A stretch of 64,000 bases of DNA from Demequina flava (GCF_000975035.1 NZ_BBRA01000001.1:1402624-1466623); one strand, 5' to 3'; positions 45,368-54,191 are shown, counted from the stretch's first letter. A program made the numbers and translations. Notes: generated from the sequence alone by a model not told the origin.

Positions 45368-46024
45368 ATGAGCGGGTTCTTCGTGGTGTTTGAAGGTGGC
45401 GATGGCGTGGGAAAGTCCACGCAGATTGACCGGTTGGCGGAAGCTCTTCGGGGCGAGCGCGAGGTGGTGGTGACCCGCGAACCCGGCGGCACCGACCTAG
45501 GTCAGCAACTTCGGCAGGCGATCATGCACGGTGGGCACGTCGCACCGCGTGCGGAGGCGCTGCTGTACGCGGCTGACCGCGCCCACCACATCGCAACCAA
45601 GGTGCGCCCTGCGCTGGACCGCGGTGCCGTCGTGGTGCAGGACCGCTATCTGGACTCGTCGATCGTCTATCAAGGCGGTGCGCGGGGGCTCGGTGAAGAG
45701 GTCGAGCGCATCTCGACGTGGGCGACCGAGGGACTGGTGCCACACCTGACCGTCTTGCTCGACATGGAGCCAGGGGAGGGCCGGCTGGACCGCGAGCTCG
45801 ACCGCGTGGAGCGGGAGACAGGGGAGTACAAGGCGCTCATTCGCCAGGCGTTCTTGGACCTTGCGCGTCGCGATGCAGATCGCTACGTGGTCGTCGACGC
45901 CGCCCAGTCCATCGACGAGGTCGCTGAGGCGGTGCGCGTCGCCGTCGACGAGGCTCTTACCAAGGCCGGTCTGCCTGGGTTGCCCGCGGGGCCACGTGGA
46001 CTTGAACCGTGGGGCACCCCGTGA
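45368..46024 (+). CDS. tmk: thymidylate kinase
   Basis: A 218-residue dTMP kinase: P-loop FEGGDGVGKSTQ at the N-terminus, DR-x motif VVVQDRYLDSSIVYQG near residue 95, and LID region around LDRELDRVERETGEYK. It makes dTDP for DNA synthesis. The neighbour holB overlaps by GTGA, the standard tmk-holB pairing in actinobacteria. ATG 45368 precedes MSGFFVVFEGG and agrees with the family start. Confidence 0.96.
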   Translation: MSGFFVVFEGGDGVGKSTQIDRLAEALRGEREVVVTREPGGTDLGQQLRQAIMHGGHVAPRAEALLYAADRAHHIATKVRPALDRGAVVVQDRYLDSSIVYQGGARGLGEEVERISTWATEGLVPHLTVLLDMEPGEGRLDRELDRVERETGEYKALIRQAFLDLARRDADRYVVVDAAQSIDEVAEAVRVAVDEALTKAGLPGLPAGPRGLEPWGTP

Positions 46025-47163
46025 CCGTGTGGGATGACCTTGTAGGCCAAGAGGACGCGATTGCGCCGTTGAGGTCTGCGGTCGAACGGCCTGAGGCCAT
46101 GACGCATGCGTGGCTCGTGACGGGGCCACCGGGGTCGGGGCGTTCCGTCGCGGGGCGGGCCTTCGCCGCCGCGCTGCAATGCTTGCAGGGCGGCTGTGGT
46201 GAGTGCCGCGCGTGCGTGACGGCGATGAGTGGAGCCCACGCGGATGTCACTGTCCTCGCCACCGAGAAGGTGACGATCGGTATCGACGAGGTCCGCGACC
46301 TCGTGGCCACGGCGCAGACATCGCCCAGTCAGGGGCGTTGGCGAGTGATGCTCGTCGAGGATGCAGACCGCATGACGGAGCGAACCTCGAACCTATTACT
46401 CAAGTCGATCGAGGAACCGCCCGCGCGGACGGTGTGGATTCTGTGCGCGCCGTCGGCCGAGGACGTCATGGTGACGATCCGCTCGCGCTCCCGGCATGTC
46501 AGCCTGCGTGTTCCAGACCCGGAAGTGGTGGCGCAACTGCTCGTCGATCGCGATGGAGTCGATCCGGAGCTGGCCCGCGAGTGTGCGTACGCGGCGCAAA
46601 GCCATATTGGCGTTGCGCGCCGCCTCGCGCGTGACGGCGATGCCCGTGCTCGTCGCGCCCAGGTGTTGGCGCTCGCGACCGAGATCCGCGGAGTAGGGGA
46701 CGCCGTGCTGGCCGCCGCCGACCTCGTAAAGGTCGCTGAGGAGGATGCCGCCGCTGCGACCGAGGAGCGCAACGTCGAGGAGCGAAACGACTTACTCCGC
46801 ACCTTGGGTGCAGATGACGGCGGGCGCCTGCCGCCCGCCCTGCGCTCGCAGGTTAAGCAGCTGGAAGAAGACCAGAAGCGCCGTGCCACGCGCCACAAGC
46901 GCGACGTCTTGGACCGCGCGATCGTGGACCTGCTGTCGCTGTACCGAGATGTTGCGTGCGTCCAGGTCGGCGCGGGCGTGCCTCTCGTGAACGCATCGCA
47001 CCGGGCACACATCGCTGGGCTGGCCGAGCGCACCACGCTCGCTGACACCATGAGGTGCCTCGATGCGCTCGGAGTGACGCGAGAGCGGCTCGCGGGCAAT
47101 GTCTCACCCGTTCTCGCGCTTGAGGCCATGGCGCTCGCGCTGCGGCCGCGAACCGCCGCGTAG
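46021..47163 (+). CDS. holB: DNA polymerase III subunit delta prime
   Basis: A 380-residue clamp-loader subunit. Arg replaces the P-loop Lys (GPPGSGRSVAGRAF), as expected for a delta prime that does not hydrolyse ATP. A Cys cluster CLQGGCGECRAC forms the zinc module, then VLVED-like VMLVEDADRM, and the SRC-related region is IRSRSRHVSLRVP. GTG 46021 overlaps the tmk stop; an ATG at 46009 would add four residues. Acts with DnaX and HolA to load the beta clamp. Confidence 0.95.
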   Translation: MTVWDDLVGQEDAIAPLRSAVERPEAMTHAWLVTGPPGSGRSVAGRAFAAALQCLQGGCGECRACVTAMSGAHADVTVLATEKVTIGIDEVRDLVATAQTSPSQGRWRVMLVEDADRMTERTSNLLLKSIEEPPARTVWILCAPSAEDVMVTIRSRSRHVSLRVPDPEVVAQLLVDRDGVDPELARECAYAAQSHIGVARRLARDGDARARRAQVLALATEIRGVGDAVLAAADLVKVAEEDAAAATEERNVEERNDLLRTLGADDGGRLPPALRSQVKQLEEDQKRRATRHKRDVLDRAIVDLLSLYRDVACVQVGAGVPLVNASHRAHIAGLAERTTLADTMRCLDALGVTRERLAGNVSPVLALEAMALALRPRTAA

Positions 47164-47173
47164 GGTAGGAAAC

Positions 47174-48715
47174 ATGGTCACTCGCATGCGCTCTGCGCTC
47201 GCTGTCATCGCAGCATCGGCCCTGGTGGTGGCGGGGTGCACGCCCGACAAAGAGCAGGTCACGGTAGATGAGTCCTCCTCGGCTGCCCCTTCCGCAAGCG
47301 GCAGTGAGCCGACGGAAGCCACTGGCGACATCTACTCGCAGCAGGTCGCGTGGGGAGCGTGCGGGTCCCTCGAATGCGCCACGGTTCAGGTGCCGGTTGA
47401 CTGGTCCGAGCCCGACGGCGACACCATGGACCTCGAGATCAACCGTTCCGTGGCTCGCGACGCGGGAGCGCGGATTGGCTCGCTGCTGATCAACCCTGGC
47501 GGCCCTGGTGGGTCCGGGCTCGACTTCACTGAGTACTTCGTGACCACCGCCGGCGAAGACCTCTTGGGCGCCTATGACGTGGTGGGCTTTGACCCGCGCG
47601 GTGTAGGGCAGTCCACTCCCGTGATGTGCGGCTCTGATGAGGTCATCGACGCGTATTACATCCCCGACTACCCGCTGACATCGCAAAGCGACCTCGACGA
47701 CTGGGCCACCCGCACCGAGGCCTTCGCTGCCGAGTGCGCCGCCGACTCCGGTGCCGTGGTCGAGAACGTGGACACGGCATCGGCCGCCCGCGACATGGAC
47801 CTGCTGCGGGAGATCCTTGGCGATGAAGAACTCCACTACCTGGGCTTTTCGTATGGCACCCAGCTGGGCGCGACCTACGCGGAACTGTTCCCCGACAACG
47901 TGGGCCGCCTCGTTCTCGACGGCGCCGTCGACTTCCTGCTCCCCGGTGAGGAGCAGTCGATCGGTCAGGCCGAGGGCTTTGAACAGGCGCTGACGAACTT
48001 CCTGGTGTGGTGTGACACCCGCGACGACTGCGCGCTTGAGGGCTCCGTCGAGGACAAGCGCCAGCACATCTCCGACCTCATGGCGCAGGCCCTCGAAGAC
48101 CCGTTTGAGACCGGCGAGGCGTGGGAGCTCAACGGCAACCTCATGGTCTACGGCATTGTCGTGACGCTGTACGACGAGGCCTCTTGGGGTCTGCTCAACA
48201 CCGCGCTGACGGAGCTCGTCCAGTCGGGGACCGGGTCTGTGATGTACACACTCGCGAACTTCTACCTGGACCGCGACGGCGCCACTGGCTCGTACACCGC
48301 GAATGCGACCTGGGCTTTCACCGCGATCGGTTGCCTCGATGCCGGTGAAGAAGAGCCGTGGTCGTACGAGGACGTCGAGGAGTTCCGCGCACTGATGGTG
48401 GATGCCTCGCCCACGTTCGGCTGGTGGTTCGCCGCAAGCGCCGGCTGTGAAGGGTGGCCGTGGGTCGCCGACGACGTCATCACCTCGCTGGACAACGCGG
48501 CCTCCGCGCCGCAGATGCTGGTCATCGGCACCACCAACGACCCCGCCACCCCATTGGTGTGGGCTGAGTCCCTCGCGGACCGCCTTGATGCCGAACTCCT
48601 CGTGTACGACGGCGAGGGGCACACCGCGTACGGGCGCTCCAACCAGTGCGTGATCGACAACGTCGATGGGTTCCTCGTGGATGGCGTGATGCCGGATTCG
48701 GGAACTGAGTGCTGA
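47174..48715 (+). CDS. TAP-type alpha/beta-hydrolase lipoprotein
   Basis: A 513-residue secreted hydrolase. The lipobox LVVAGC at Cys22 follows a short signal. Catalytic elements: NPGGPGGSG (oxyanion) near residue 105, nucleophile in LGFSYGTQLG near 227, the acid in TTNDPATPL near 455 and the histidine in GEGHTAY. Ends with the TAP C-terminal domain (CVIDNVDGFLVDG). Tripeptidyl-aminopeptidase-like enzymes trim peptides outside the cell. ATG 47174 follows TAGGAAAC and begins the signal peptide. It is 10 bp after holB. Confidence 0.93.
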   Translation: MVTRMRSALAVIAASALVVAGCTPDKEQVTVDESSSAAPSASGSEPTEATGDIYSQQVAWGACGSLECATVQVPVDWSEPDGDTMDLEINRSVARDAGARIGSLLINPGGPGGSGLDFTEYFVTTAGEDLLGAYDVVGFDPRGVGQSTPVMCGSDEVIDAYYIPDYPLTSQSDLDDWATRTEAFAAECAADSGAVVENVDTASAARDMDLLREILGDEELHYLGFSYGTQLGATYAELFPDNVGRLVLDGAVDFLLPGEEQSIGQAEGFEQALTNFLVWCDTRDDCALEGSVEDKRQHISDLMAQALEDPFETGEAWELNGNLMVYGIVVTLYDEASWGLLNTALTELVQSGTGSVMYTLANFYLDRDGATGSYTANATWAFTAIGCLDAGEEEPWSYEDVEEFRALMVDASPTFGWWFAASAGCEGWPWVADDVITSLDNAASAPQMLVIGTTNDPATPLVWAESLADRLDAELLVYDGEGHTAYGRSNQCVIDNVDGFLVDGVMPDSGTEC

Positions 48716-48752
48716 CGCGCTAGTATGTCTACTCGCACCCCTCGGGGTGTAA

Positions 48753-48828
48753 GCCGCCTTAGCTCAGTCGGTAGAGCGATTCACTCGTAATGAATAGGTC
48801 AGGAGTTCGATTCTCCTAGGCGGCTCCA
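48753..48828 (+). tRNA. tRNA-Thr (anticodon CGT)
   Basis: A full cloverleaf is readable: acceptor GCCGCCT with AGGCGGC, D-arm TTAGCTCAGTCGGTAGAGC, anticodon stem ATTCA/TGAAT around loop CTCGTAA, T-arm with GTTCGATTC, discriminator T and an encoded CCA at 48826-48828. The anticodon CGU reads ACG. A threonine tRNA also occupies the holB neighbourhood in related genomes. Confidence 0.97.
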
Positions 48829-48831
48829 TCA

Positions 48832-48864
48832 GGCCCGGTTCCCCCTGTGGGGGCCGGGCCTTTT
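48832..48864 (+). terminator. rho-independent terminator after tRNA-Thr
   Basis: GGCCCGG with CCCCC pairs with GGGGG-CCGGGCC around a short TGTG loop and is followed by TTTT. It is a textbook terminator 3 bp after the tRNA CCA. Confidence 0.92.
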
Positions 48865-48865
48865 C

Positions 48866-49130
48866 TCGTCCCTGGCCAAGTGGCATCCGGTGGCATCTCC
48901 ACGCGGCGTCGCGGCGTCGTTACCTCGCGGCGTCCCGGCCCCGGTGCCTCGCTGCCTCGGTGAAGAAGCTGCGGCCACCCGAACCGGGTCTCGCCGTCGC
49001 CGCACGATTACGCAGACCTGATCCTGCTCACCGCAGAGTTTTCACGAGCCGCCATGGTGGGCTTCACCGCCATCCCCCCAGCGGAGGTGCGCTTTGGGCT
49101 CAGCGAAGCGGCCAGCGAAAGCGCCGGTCG
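48866..49130. other. 265-bp gap with no recognised gene
   Basis: Between the tRNA terminator and the S4-domain gene. It contains short imperfect repeats (GTGGCATC at 48880 and 48890; GCGGCGTC three times at 48903-48938). No integrase, att duplication or convincing reading frame was found. Confidence 0.5.
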
Positions 49131-49358
49131 CTAGCGGCTGACGCGCACCTGGCGGTCGCCGCAGGTCACCACGTCGCCGACCTGGAGCTGACGTCCGCGG
49201 CGCAGGTCGACCTCCCCGTTGACGCGCACGTCGCCCTCGCGGATGGCCTCCTTGGCCTCTCCGCCGGAGTCCACGAGCCCGGCGAGCTGAAGAAACTGCC
49301 CTAGGCGGATGCCGTCGTCGCCAATGGGTGCGTCCTGGATTGGGTCGGTAGGTGCCAT
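49131..49358 (-). CDS. S4-domain RNA-binding protein
   Basis: Seventy-five residues made almost wholly of an S4 domain: IRLGQFLQLAGLVDSGGEAKEAIREGDVRVNGEV, then RRGRQLQVGDVV. Small S4 proteins of this YbcJ/RqcH-partner-like size bind rRNA or tRNA; here no specific role is claimed. ATG 49358 is the only sensible start. It is divergent from the tocopherol-cyclase-like gene. Confidence 0.85.
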   Translation of the reverse strand: MAPTDPIQDAPIGDDGIRLGQFLQLAGLVDSGGEAKEAIREGDVRVNGEVDLRRGRQLQVGDVVTCGDRQVRVSR

Positions 49359-49468
49359 AGGTGAATGCTAACGGGCCTGCGGCGAGTGCCGCGTGGGGTG
49401 CTGCACCCGCGCGAGGCCCGCGCCAGGCTGCCATCGCGTGCCGCCCACGCGGTAGCTACTCTGAACAA

Positions 49469-50527
49469 ATGGGCATCGGATCTGGCATGACGCGCTCCGC
49501 GCACGCGGTCACACGCACGGCACGCACTCTCGCCGCGACTCGCCACCCCGCGGGCTACCACGGTGACTACCAGGGCAACGTGGGCTTCTTCGAGGGCTGG
49601 TACGTCAAGCTCGTGTCGGCCGACCGCGAGCACCGGATCGCCGTGATCCCCGGCATCTTCAAGGGCGGTGAGGGCCGCTCGGATGAAGCCTTTGTGCAAG
49701 TGCTCGACGGCGCCACGGGGGAGTCCTGGTACGAGAGGTATCCGGCCACCAACTTCAGCGCGGACACCCAGCGATTCAACGTCGCAGTGGCGGCTCAGCG
49801 CTTTAGCGACAGGGGGATCGCCGTCGACCTCCCCGGCTCGCGCCTCAAGGGCACAGTCCGCTTCACGACGCCGCTGGACCCGTGGCCGGTCACGCCAACG
49901 TCGCCGGGGATCATGGGCCCCTACGGCTGGGTGCCGGTGATGGAGTGCTATCACGGGCACCTATCCTTCGACCATGGGCTCGAGGGGACTTTGACGCTGG
50001 GTGATCGCGAGCTGAACTTCGATGGCGGGCGCGGGTATTTGGAGAAGGACTGGGGGCGCGCCTTTCCGTCCGCCTACGTGTGGATGCAGACCAACCACTT
50101 CGACACTCCAGGGGTGAGCCTCCTCGCCTCGATCGCCACCATTCCGTGGGGAAAGCGAAGCTTCCGCGGTTTCATCGTGGGCCTGCGCATCCCCGGCCGC
50201 AACGGCGGCGCGCTCCACCGTTTCGCGACTTACACGGGCGCCAGCACGGACCAACTTGAGATCGACGATGCCTACGTCACCTGGACACTGCGGTCCAAGA
50301 CGGGGCGGCTCCTGAAGATCCGGGCGGAGCGTCGCGGCGGTGGCCTGCTGCACGCCCCGGTGCGGACGGAGATGCACCGCCGGGTCGAGGAGACGCTCGA
50401 TGCCCGCATTCACGTCGAGCTGATCGCGCCCGATGGCCGGGTGCAGTTCGAAGGCACGGGCGAGGCGGCCGGGCTAGAGGTTCACGGTGACCTGGATGCG
50501 CTGATGGCCATGGCGGACCGCGTGTGA
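49469..50527 (+). CDS. tocopherol-cyclase-like protein
   Basis: A 352-residue protein with the N-terminal GYHGDYQGNVGFFEGWYVK region and internal GYLEKDWGRAFPSAYVWMQTNHF that mark the tocopherol cyclase / lipocalin-like family found in plants and many bacteria that make no tocopherol. Bacterial members have no known reaction. No signal or spans. ATG 49469 is chosen because upstream in-frame sequence is Ala/Arg/Gly-rich. It is isolated between the S4 gene and the YCII/VOC pair. Confidence 0.82.
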   Translation: MGIGSGMTRSAHAVTRTARTLAATRHPAGYHGDYQGNVGFFEGWYVKLVSADREHRIAVIPGIFKGGEGRSDEAFVQVLDGATGESWYERYPATNFSADTQRFNVAVAAQRFSDRGIAVDLPGSRLKGTVRFTTPLDPWPVTPTSPGIMGPYGWVPVMECYHGHLSFDHGLEGTLTLGDRELNFDGGRGYLEKDWGRAFPSAYVWMQTNHFDTPGVSLLASIATIPWGKRSFRGFIVGLRIPGRNGGALHRFATYTGASTDQLEIDDAYVTWTLRSKTGRLLKIRAERRGGGLLHAPVRTEMHRRVEETLDARIHVELIAPDGRVQFEGTGEAAGLEVHGDLDALMAMADRV

Positions 50528-50641
50528 GGCCCGCCCCAGCGCGCGCACCCTGGCGAACAGGACGATGATGGAAAGAGGCGCCGCGCGCGGTGCCTCCGAC
50601 GCGGATGGCGCGCCGGAACCTCAATGACGAGGAGGGCAATC

Positions 50642-50983
50642 ATGCCCCGCTATGTATTCATCTATCACGCACCACCCATGCCCACAGATATGGCACCGCC
50701 GTCGGCCGAGGAAGGCAAAGCCATGATGGACGCCTGGTACGCCTGGGCGCAGAAGGTGGGCGACGACCTCGAGGACCTGGGCGTCCCGCTCGGCGGAGGC
50801 CAGCACGTCACTCCAGGCGGGGTGCAGGACTCCACCCGAGAGGTCGCTGGCTACTCGATTCTCAACGCGGACTCGATGGACGCGGCACTCGATCTCGCCA
50901 AGGTTCACCCGCACCTCAACATGCCCGGCGGATGCACTATCGAGGTGCACGAGGCGATGCCGCTGCCGGACGCCGCAACCTAA
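50642..50983 (+). CDS. YCII-family protein
   Basis: A 113-residue protein with MPRYVFIYHAPP start and a ferredoxin-like fold; the YCII core is AGYSILNADSMDAALDLAKVHPHLNMPGGCTIEVHEAMPL, with the family His and acidic residue. YCII proteins often accompany ECF sigma factors or VOC enzymes and may bind small ligands. GAGGAGG precedes ATG 50642. Followed 23 bp later by a VOC gene. Confidence 0.88.
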   Translation: MPRYVFIYHAPPMPTDMAPPSAEEGKAMMDAWYAWAQKVGDDLEDLGVPLGGGQHVTPGGVQDSTREVAGYSILNADSMDAALDLAKVHPHLNMPGGCTIEVHEAMPLPDAAT

Positions 50984-51006
50984 GCCACAACCTAAGGAGG
51001 GGCCCC

Positions 51007-51411
51007 ATGGCCGATCTTGCACACAGCGCCGCCGTGACCGCGTTCTCCGTGGACTCGGCGCGCGACGCTGCCGCCTTCTACGCCAACACGCTGGGCCTCA
51101 ACGCAGAACTCAACGAGCCGGACGGAGCCACGGGAGCGATGGTGACTGTCACCTTCTCCCACGGCGCGCAGGCACTGATTTACGAGAAGGAGGACCACGC
51201 ACCGGCCAGCCACACGGTCCTGATGTTCCCGGTGGAGGACATTGGCGAGACCGTCGCCACCCTTCAGTCGCGTGGCGTTGTTCTCGAGCAGCTCGAGTGG
51301 ACGGGCGAGGACGGGATCGCGCGTGACCCGGAGGGCGCGATGCCGAGCATGGCCTGGTTCAAGGACCCGGCCGGCAACTGGATTCACCTCATCGAGGGGC
51401 CGGTGGTGTGA
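51007..51411 (+). CDS. VOC-family (glyoxalase/bleomycin-resistance-like) protein
   Basis: A 134-residue protein with paired beta-alpha-beta-beta-beta modules: AVTAFSVDSARDAAAFYANTLGLNA and HTVLMFPVEDIGETVATLQSRGV, ending FKDPAGNWIHLIEG. The VOC fold binds a metal for glyoxalase, dioxygenase or drug-binding functions. AAGGAGG lies 6 bp before ATG 51007. It forms a probable two-gene unit with the YCII gene. Confidence 0.88.
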   Translation: MADLAHSAAVTAFSVDSARDAAAFYANTLGLNAELNEPDGATGAMVTVTFSHGAQALIYEKEDHAPASHTVLMFPVEDIGETVATLQSRGVVLEQLEWTGEDGIARDPEGAMPSMAWFKDPAGNWIHLIEGPVV

Positions 51412-51415
51412 CGGT

Positions 51416-51742
51416 TTAGTCGTCCACCGCGTCCTTGAGTTCGTCCTTGTCCATCTGCGAGCGACCATCGACGCCCTTGCGCTTGGCCTCTTCGTAGAGC
51501 TGGTCCTTGGTGCGCCCCTGCGCGCCGCTGTGGGAGCGCTGGCCGCCACGTTCGCCGCTGGACATGTCCTCAGTGGACGTCTTCGAGGCTTCCTCAGCCT
51601 CGCCTGAGCGAGCGCGTTCCTTGTTGACCGTCCGGGCCGCAATTTCCTCAGCGGTGTCCTCGGACTCGCCGCGATCCAACGCGGACTCCTTAACGTGCTC
51701 GTACTGGCGCTCGCGCTTGTCTGACCATTCCTGGGGTGCCAT
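51416..51742 (-). CDS. Rho-N-domain small protein, 'plasmid stabilization'-like
   Basis: A 108-residue very hydrophilic protein: N-terminal MAPQEWSDKRERQYEHVKESALDRGESEDTAEEIAARTVNKERA, a Ser/Gly linker, and a C-terminal Rho-N-like motif TKDQLYEEAKRKGVDGRSQMDKDELKDAV. Proteins of this layout are often annotated as plasmid-stabilization proteins but are chromosomal and stress-linked; the name is not evidence. GGGAGG precedes ATG 51742. It converges with the VOC gene and is divergent from PadR. Confidence 0.75.
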   Translation of the reverse strand: MAPQEWSDKRERQYEHVKESALDRGESEDTAEEIAARTVNKERARSGEAEEASKTSTEDMSSGERGGQRSHSGAQGRTKDQLYEEAKRKGVDGRSQMDKDELKDAVDD

Positions 51743-51821
51743 GAGAAACCTCCCTGTAGCGGTTGTCACATGGGTCAACAGCCTCGCTGCCGCACATCTT
51801 CCCGGCCCTGGCCGCGACGGA

Positions 51822-51835
51822 GGGCCGATGCTGGG
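51822..51835. repeat. intergenic copy of the GGGCCGATGCTGGG repeat
   Basis: Full-consensus plus-strand copy (core 51824-51831) in the gap between the Rho-N-like protein and padR-like genes, about 50 bp before the TATCG iterons. Confidence 0.75.
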
Positions 51836-51877
51836 GAACAGTTGCGAACGGACCGCAGCAGTGGTTCCATAGAGATA

Positions 51878-51907
51878 TATCGCTACGTATCGCTGACTAT
51901 CGTTCGC
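51878..51907. promoter_or_regulatory. three 10-bp TATCG iterons upstream of PadR
   Basis: TATCGCTACG, TATCGCTGAC and TATCGTTCGC are exactly adjacent at 10-bp spacing, so they lie on one face of the helix. They end 21 bp before the PadR start. Likely regulator-binding sites, possibly for the PadR protein itself, overlapping its promoter. Confidence 0.55.
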
Positions 51908-51928
51908 GATGCAGATGAGGAGGTCATC

Positions 51929-52468
51929 ATGACTACTGGACACCGTTCAAGCCGAGGCGTGAACCCCGCCGATGCCATGTGGGAAGCGATGCAGCAGGTG
52001 CGCGCTGGATTCGAGAAGAAGGTCGCGCCCCGCATGGGACGCGGCGACGTGCGCGCGGCCGTGCTTGCTCTTCTGAGCGAGGACCCCATGCACGGCTACC
52101 AGATCATGCGTGAGATCGAGGAGCGCACCGACGGACGGTGGAAGCCCTCCGCCGGCTCTGTCTACCCCACGCTCCAGCAGCTTGCGGATGAGGGCCTCGT
52201 GACCACCGAGACCGTCAAGGACCGCAAGGTCTACACCCTCACCGAGGAGGCGACCGCTCAAGCGGAAGCCGCCGCAGCATCGGCCCCCTGGGCGGCCGAG
52301 GACGAGCCCGAGGCGGGCCAATGGTCCAATCTCTCCAAGGCTGGCTTTGATCTCGCACAGGCGGCCGGTCAGGTCGCGACCAGCGGCACCAAGGAACAGC
52401 AGCGCCGTACGACTGAGGTCTTGGAGCAGGCACGACGTACCATTTACTCAATCCTCGCTGAGGACTGA
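51929..52468 (+). CDS. PadR-family transcriptional regulator
   Basis: A 179-residue regulator: winged helix RGDVRAAVLALLSEDPMHGYQIMREIEERTDGRWKPSAGSVYPTLQQLADEGLV, then KDRKVYTLTEEATAQAE, all PadR hallmarks. An extended N-terminus (about 40 residues) and an Ala-rich linker carrying a GCATCGGC word precede the C-terminal helix. GATGAGGAGG lies ahead of ATG 51929. The ABC1-kinase gene follows 38 bp later and may be its target. Confidence 0.9.
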   Translation: MTTGHRSSRGVNPADAMWEAMQQVRAGFEKKVAPRMGRGDVRAAVLALLSEDPMHGYQIMREIEERTDGRWKPSAGSVYPTLQQLADEGLVTTETVKDRKVYTLTEEATAQAEAAAASAPWAAEDEPEAGQWSNLSKAGFDLAQAAGQVATSGTKEQQRRTTEVLEQARRTIYSILAED

Positions 52469-52506
52469 CGGACACTCGTCGGTCCCGGTGGGGCCGAGGA
52501 GAGTTG

Positions 52507-54183
52507 ATGTCTGACACCACTCAAGGGCGCGCCCGCTACCGCCGCATCACGCGGTTTTTCGCGCGCCACTTGCTGTCCATCTGGTGGTACGACGTGGCGT
52601 TGCCGATTATCGGCCTTGGCCGGATCGGCGACCGCAGTCGTAGCGCCCGCATGGAGCGCTTCGCGGGTCAGTTCCGCGATCTTGCCGTGGAGCTCGGCGG
52701 GCTGATGATCAAGCTGGGGCAGTTCATGTCCACGCGCTTGGACGTGTTGCCGCCGCAGATCACCCAGCAATTGCAGGGGCTTCAGGACGAGGTTCCCGCC
52801 GTCGAGTTCGAGCAGATGCGGACGCTTGCTGAGACCGAACTCGGGATCTCCGTTGAGTCCGCCTTCGCGGACTTCGACACCGACCCCGTCGCAGCCGCCT
52901 CGCTAGGGCAGGCCTACAAGGTTCGCCTGAGCAGCGCCGATGCCGCCGAACTCGGCTTCGACAAGGCCATCGTCAAGATCCAGCGCCCGGGCATCGGCGC
53001 GGTCGTGGACGTGGACGTGTCGGCAATGCGCCGGGTCGCGGGGTGGCTCAGCCGCTTGCGTGTCGTGAACCGTCGCGTTGACATGCCCTCCCTCGTCGAT
53101 GAGTTCGCCCGCATCAGCCGCCAAGAGATCGACTACCTGCACGAGGCTGCTGCAGCGGAGCGGTTCGCGGAACTGTTCGCCGACAATGCCCGAGTGCGCG
53201 TCCCGCAGGTGGTGTGGGAGCGCACCACGCGCCAGGTACTCACGCTCGAGGACGTCTCGGGCATGAAGGTCACCGACCGCGTGGCGTTGCGCAAGGCGGG
53301 TATCGACCCCGCCGAGGCCGCCAGCGCGTTCGCGTCGATCATGTTCGACCAGTTCTTCGAGTTCGGCTACTTCCATGCCGACCCCCACCCAGGTAACCTC
53401 TTTGTCTCGCCCGGGCCAGCATCGGCCCCCGAATCTTGGACTATCGCATTCATCGATTTCGGGATGATGGGTTCGGTGCCGGAGCATCTGCGCAAGGCGA
53501 TTCGGGCGCTCTTCATGGCCTCGGCCGCCCGCGACGGGCAGGCGATGGTTGGGGCGATGGACGAGGCCGGCGTCATCCTCGAGGGCGCCGACACCTATGA
53601 GCTCGAGCGCGCCATGACGAAGGTCTTCGCGCGTTTTGGCGGCATGGCCGTTACGGAATTGCGCGATGCTGACCCCGAGATGTTGCAGGAATTCGCGATG
53701 GAGTTCGCCGACCTTCTCGTCGAGCTGCCGTTCCAGATGCCTGAGGACTTCCTCATGCTCATCCGGTCGATCTCGCTGACCTCCGGCGTCTGTACCGGTC
53801 TAGACCCCGCCTTCAATGTGTGGGACTCGGTAGAGCCGTACGCCGCGAAGATGCTGCGCGAGGAAAGCACCCACCTGGCAGGCGACCTCGCAAAAGACGC
53901 CGTCGACATGGTCGGAATCGCGTGGCGCCTCCCGCGCCGGCTGGACGGCGCACTCCAGCGGGTCGAAGAGGGGCGCATCGGAGTCGTGGCGCCCAAGATC
54001 GAGTCGGCGATGGTGAGGCTCGAACGCACAGGACGGCGCCTGATCTCGGCGATGATCTTTGGCGCGCTGCTGGTCTCGGGCGCGCTCGTGCACGGCATCA
54101 CCGAGTGGCTCGGCTACGTGCTGATGATCGCCTCGATGGTGCCGCTTGGTCACGTCGTGTTTGGCCGGCGCCGGTCCCGCTGA
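52507..54183 (+). CDS. ABC1/UbiB-family atypical kinase
   Basis: A 558-residue protein kinase-like protein: KLGQFMSTRLDVLPP (KxGQ motif) near residue 73, the Ala-rich loop AAASLGQAYKVRL, VKIQRPG (catalytic Lys), FHADPHPGNLF (catalytic Asp/Asn) and IAFIDFGMMG (metal Asp). Two C-terminal spans (LISAMIFGALLVSGALVHG; YVLMIASMVPLGHVVF). UbiB/ADCK proteins support isoprenoid-quinone synthesis or membrane lipid homeostasis. ATG 52507 is preferred to the overlapping TTG 52504. A GCATCGGC word encodes PASAP in the loop just before the IDFG motif. Confidence 0.9.
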   Translation: MSDTTQGRARYRRITRFFARHLLSIWWYDVALPIIGLGRIGDRSRSARMERFAGQFRDLAVELGGLMIKLGQFMSTRLDVLPPQITQQLQGLQDEVPAVEFEQMRTLAETELGISVESAFADFDTDPVAAASLGQAYKVRLSSADAAELGFDKAIVKIQRPGIGAVVDVDVSAMRRVAGWLSRLRVVNRRVDMPSLVDEFARISRQEIDYLHEAAAAERFAELFADNARVRVPQVVWERTTRQVLTLEDVSGMKVTDRVALRKAGIDPAEAASAFASIMFDQFFEFGYFHADPHPGNLFVSPGPASAPESWTIAFIDFGMMGSVPEHLRKAIRALFMASAARDGQAMVGAMDEAGVILEGADTYELERAMTKVFARFGGMAVTELRDADPEMLQEFAMEFADLLVELPFQMPEDFLMLIRSISLTSGVCTGLDPAFNVWDSVEPYAAKMLREESTHLAGDLAKDAVDMVGIAWRLPRRLDGALQRVEEGRIGVVAPKIESAMVRLERTGRRLISAMIFGALLVSGALVHGITEWLGYVLMIASMVPLGHVVFGRRRSR

Positions 54184-54191
54184 TCCAAGTC

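Noticed and set aside
46853..48622. 589-codon open frame on the minus strand
   Set aside because: Antisense to the TAP-like hydrolase and holB, which have clear motifs; the translation resembles no protein family.
48753..49130. tRNA-Thr as an integration site with mobile-element remnant
   Set aside because: No integrase, no repeated tRNA 3' end and no foreign genes follow.
48960..49304. 114-codon frame after tRNA-Thr
   Set aside because: Antisense to the S4-domain gene and low-complexity upstream; no ribosome site.
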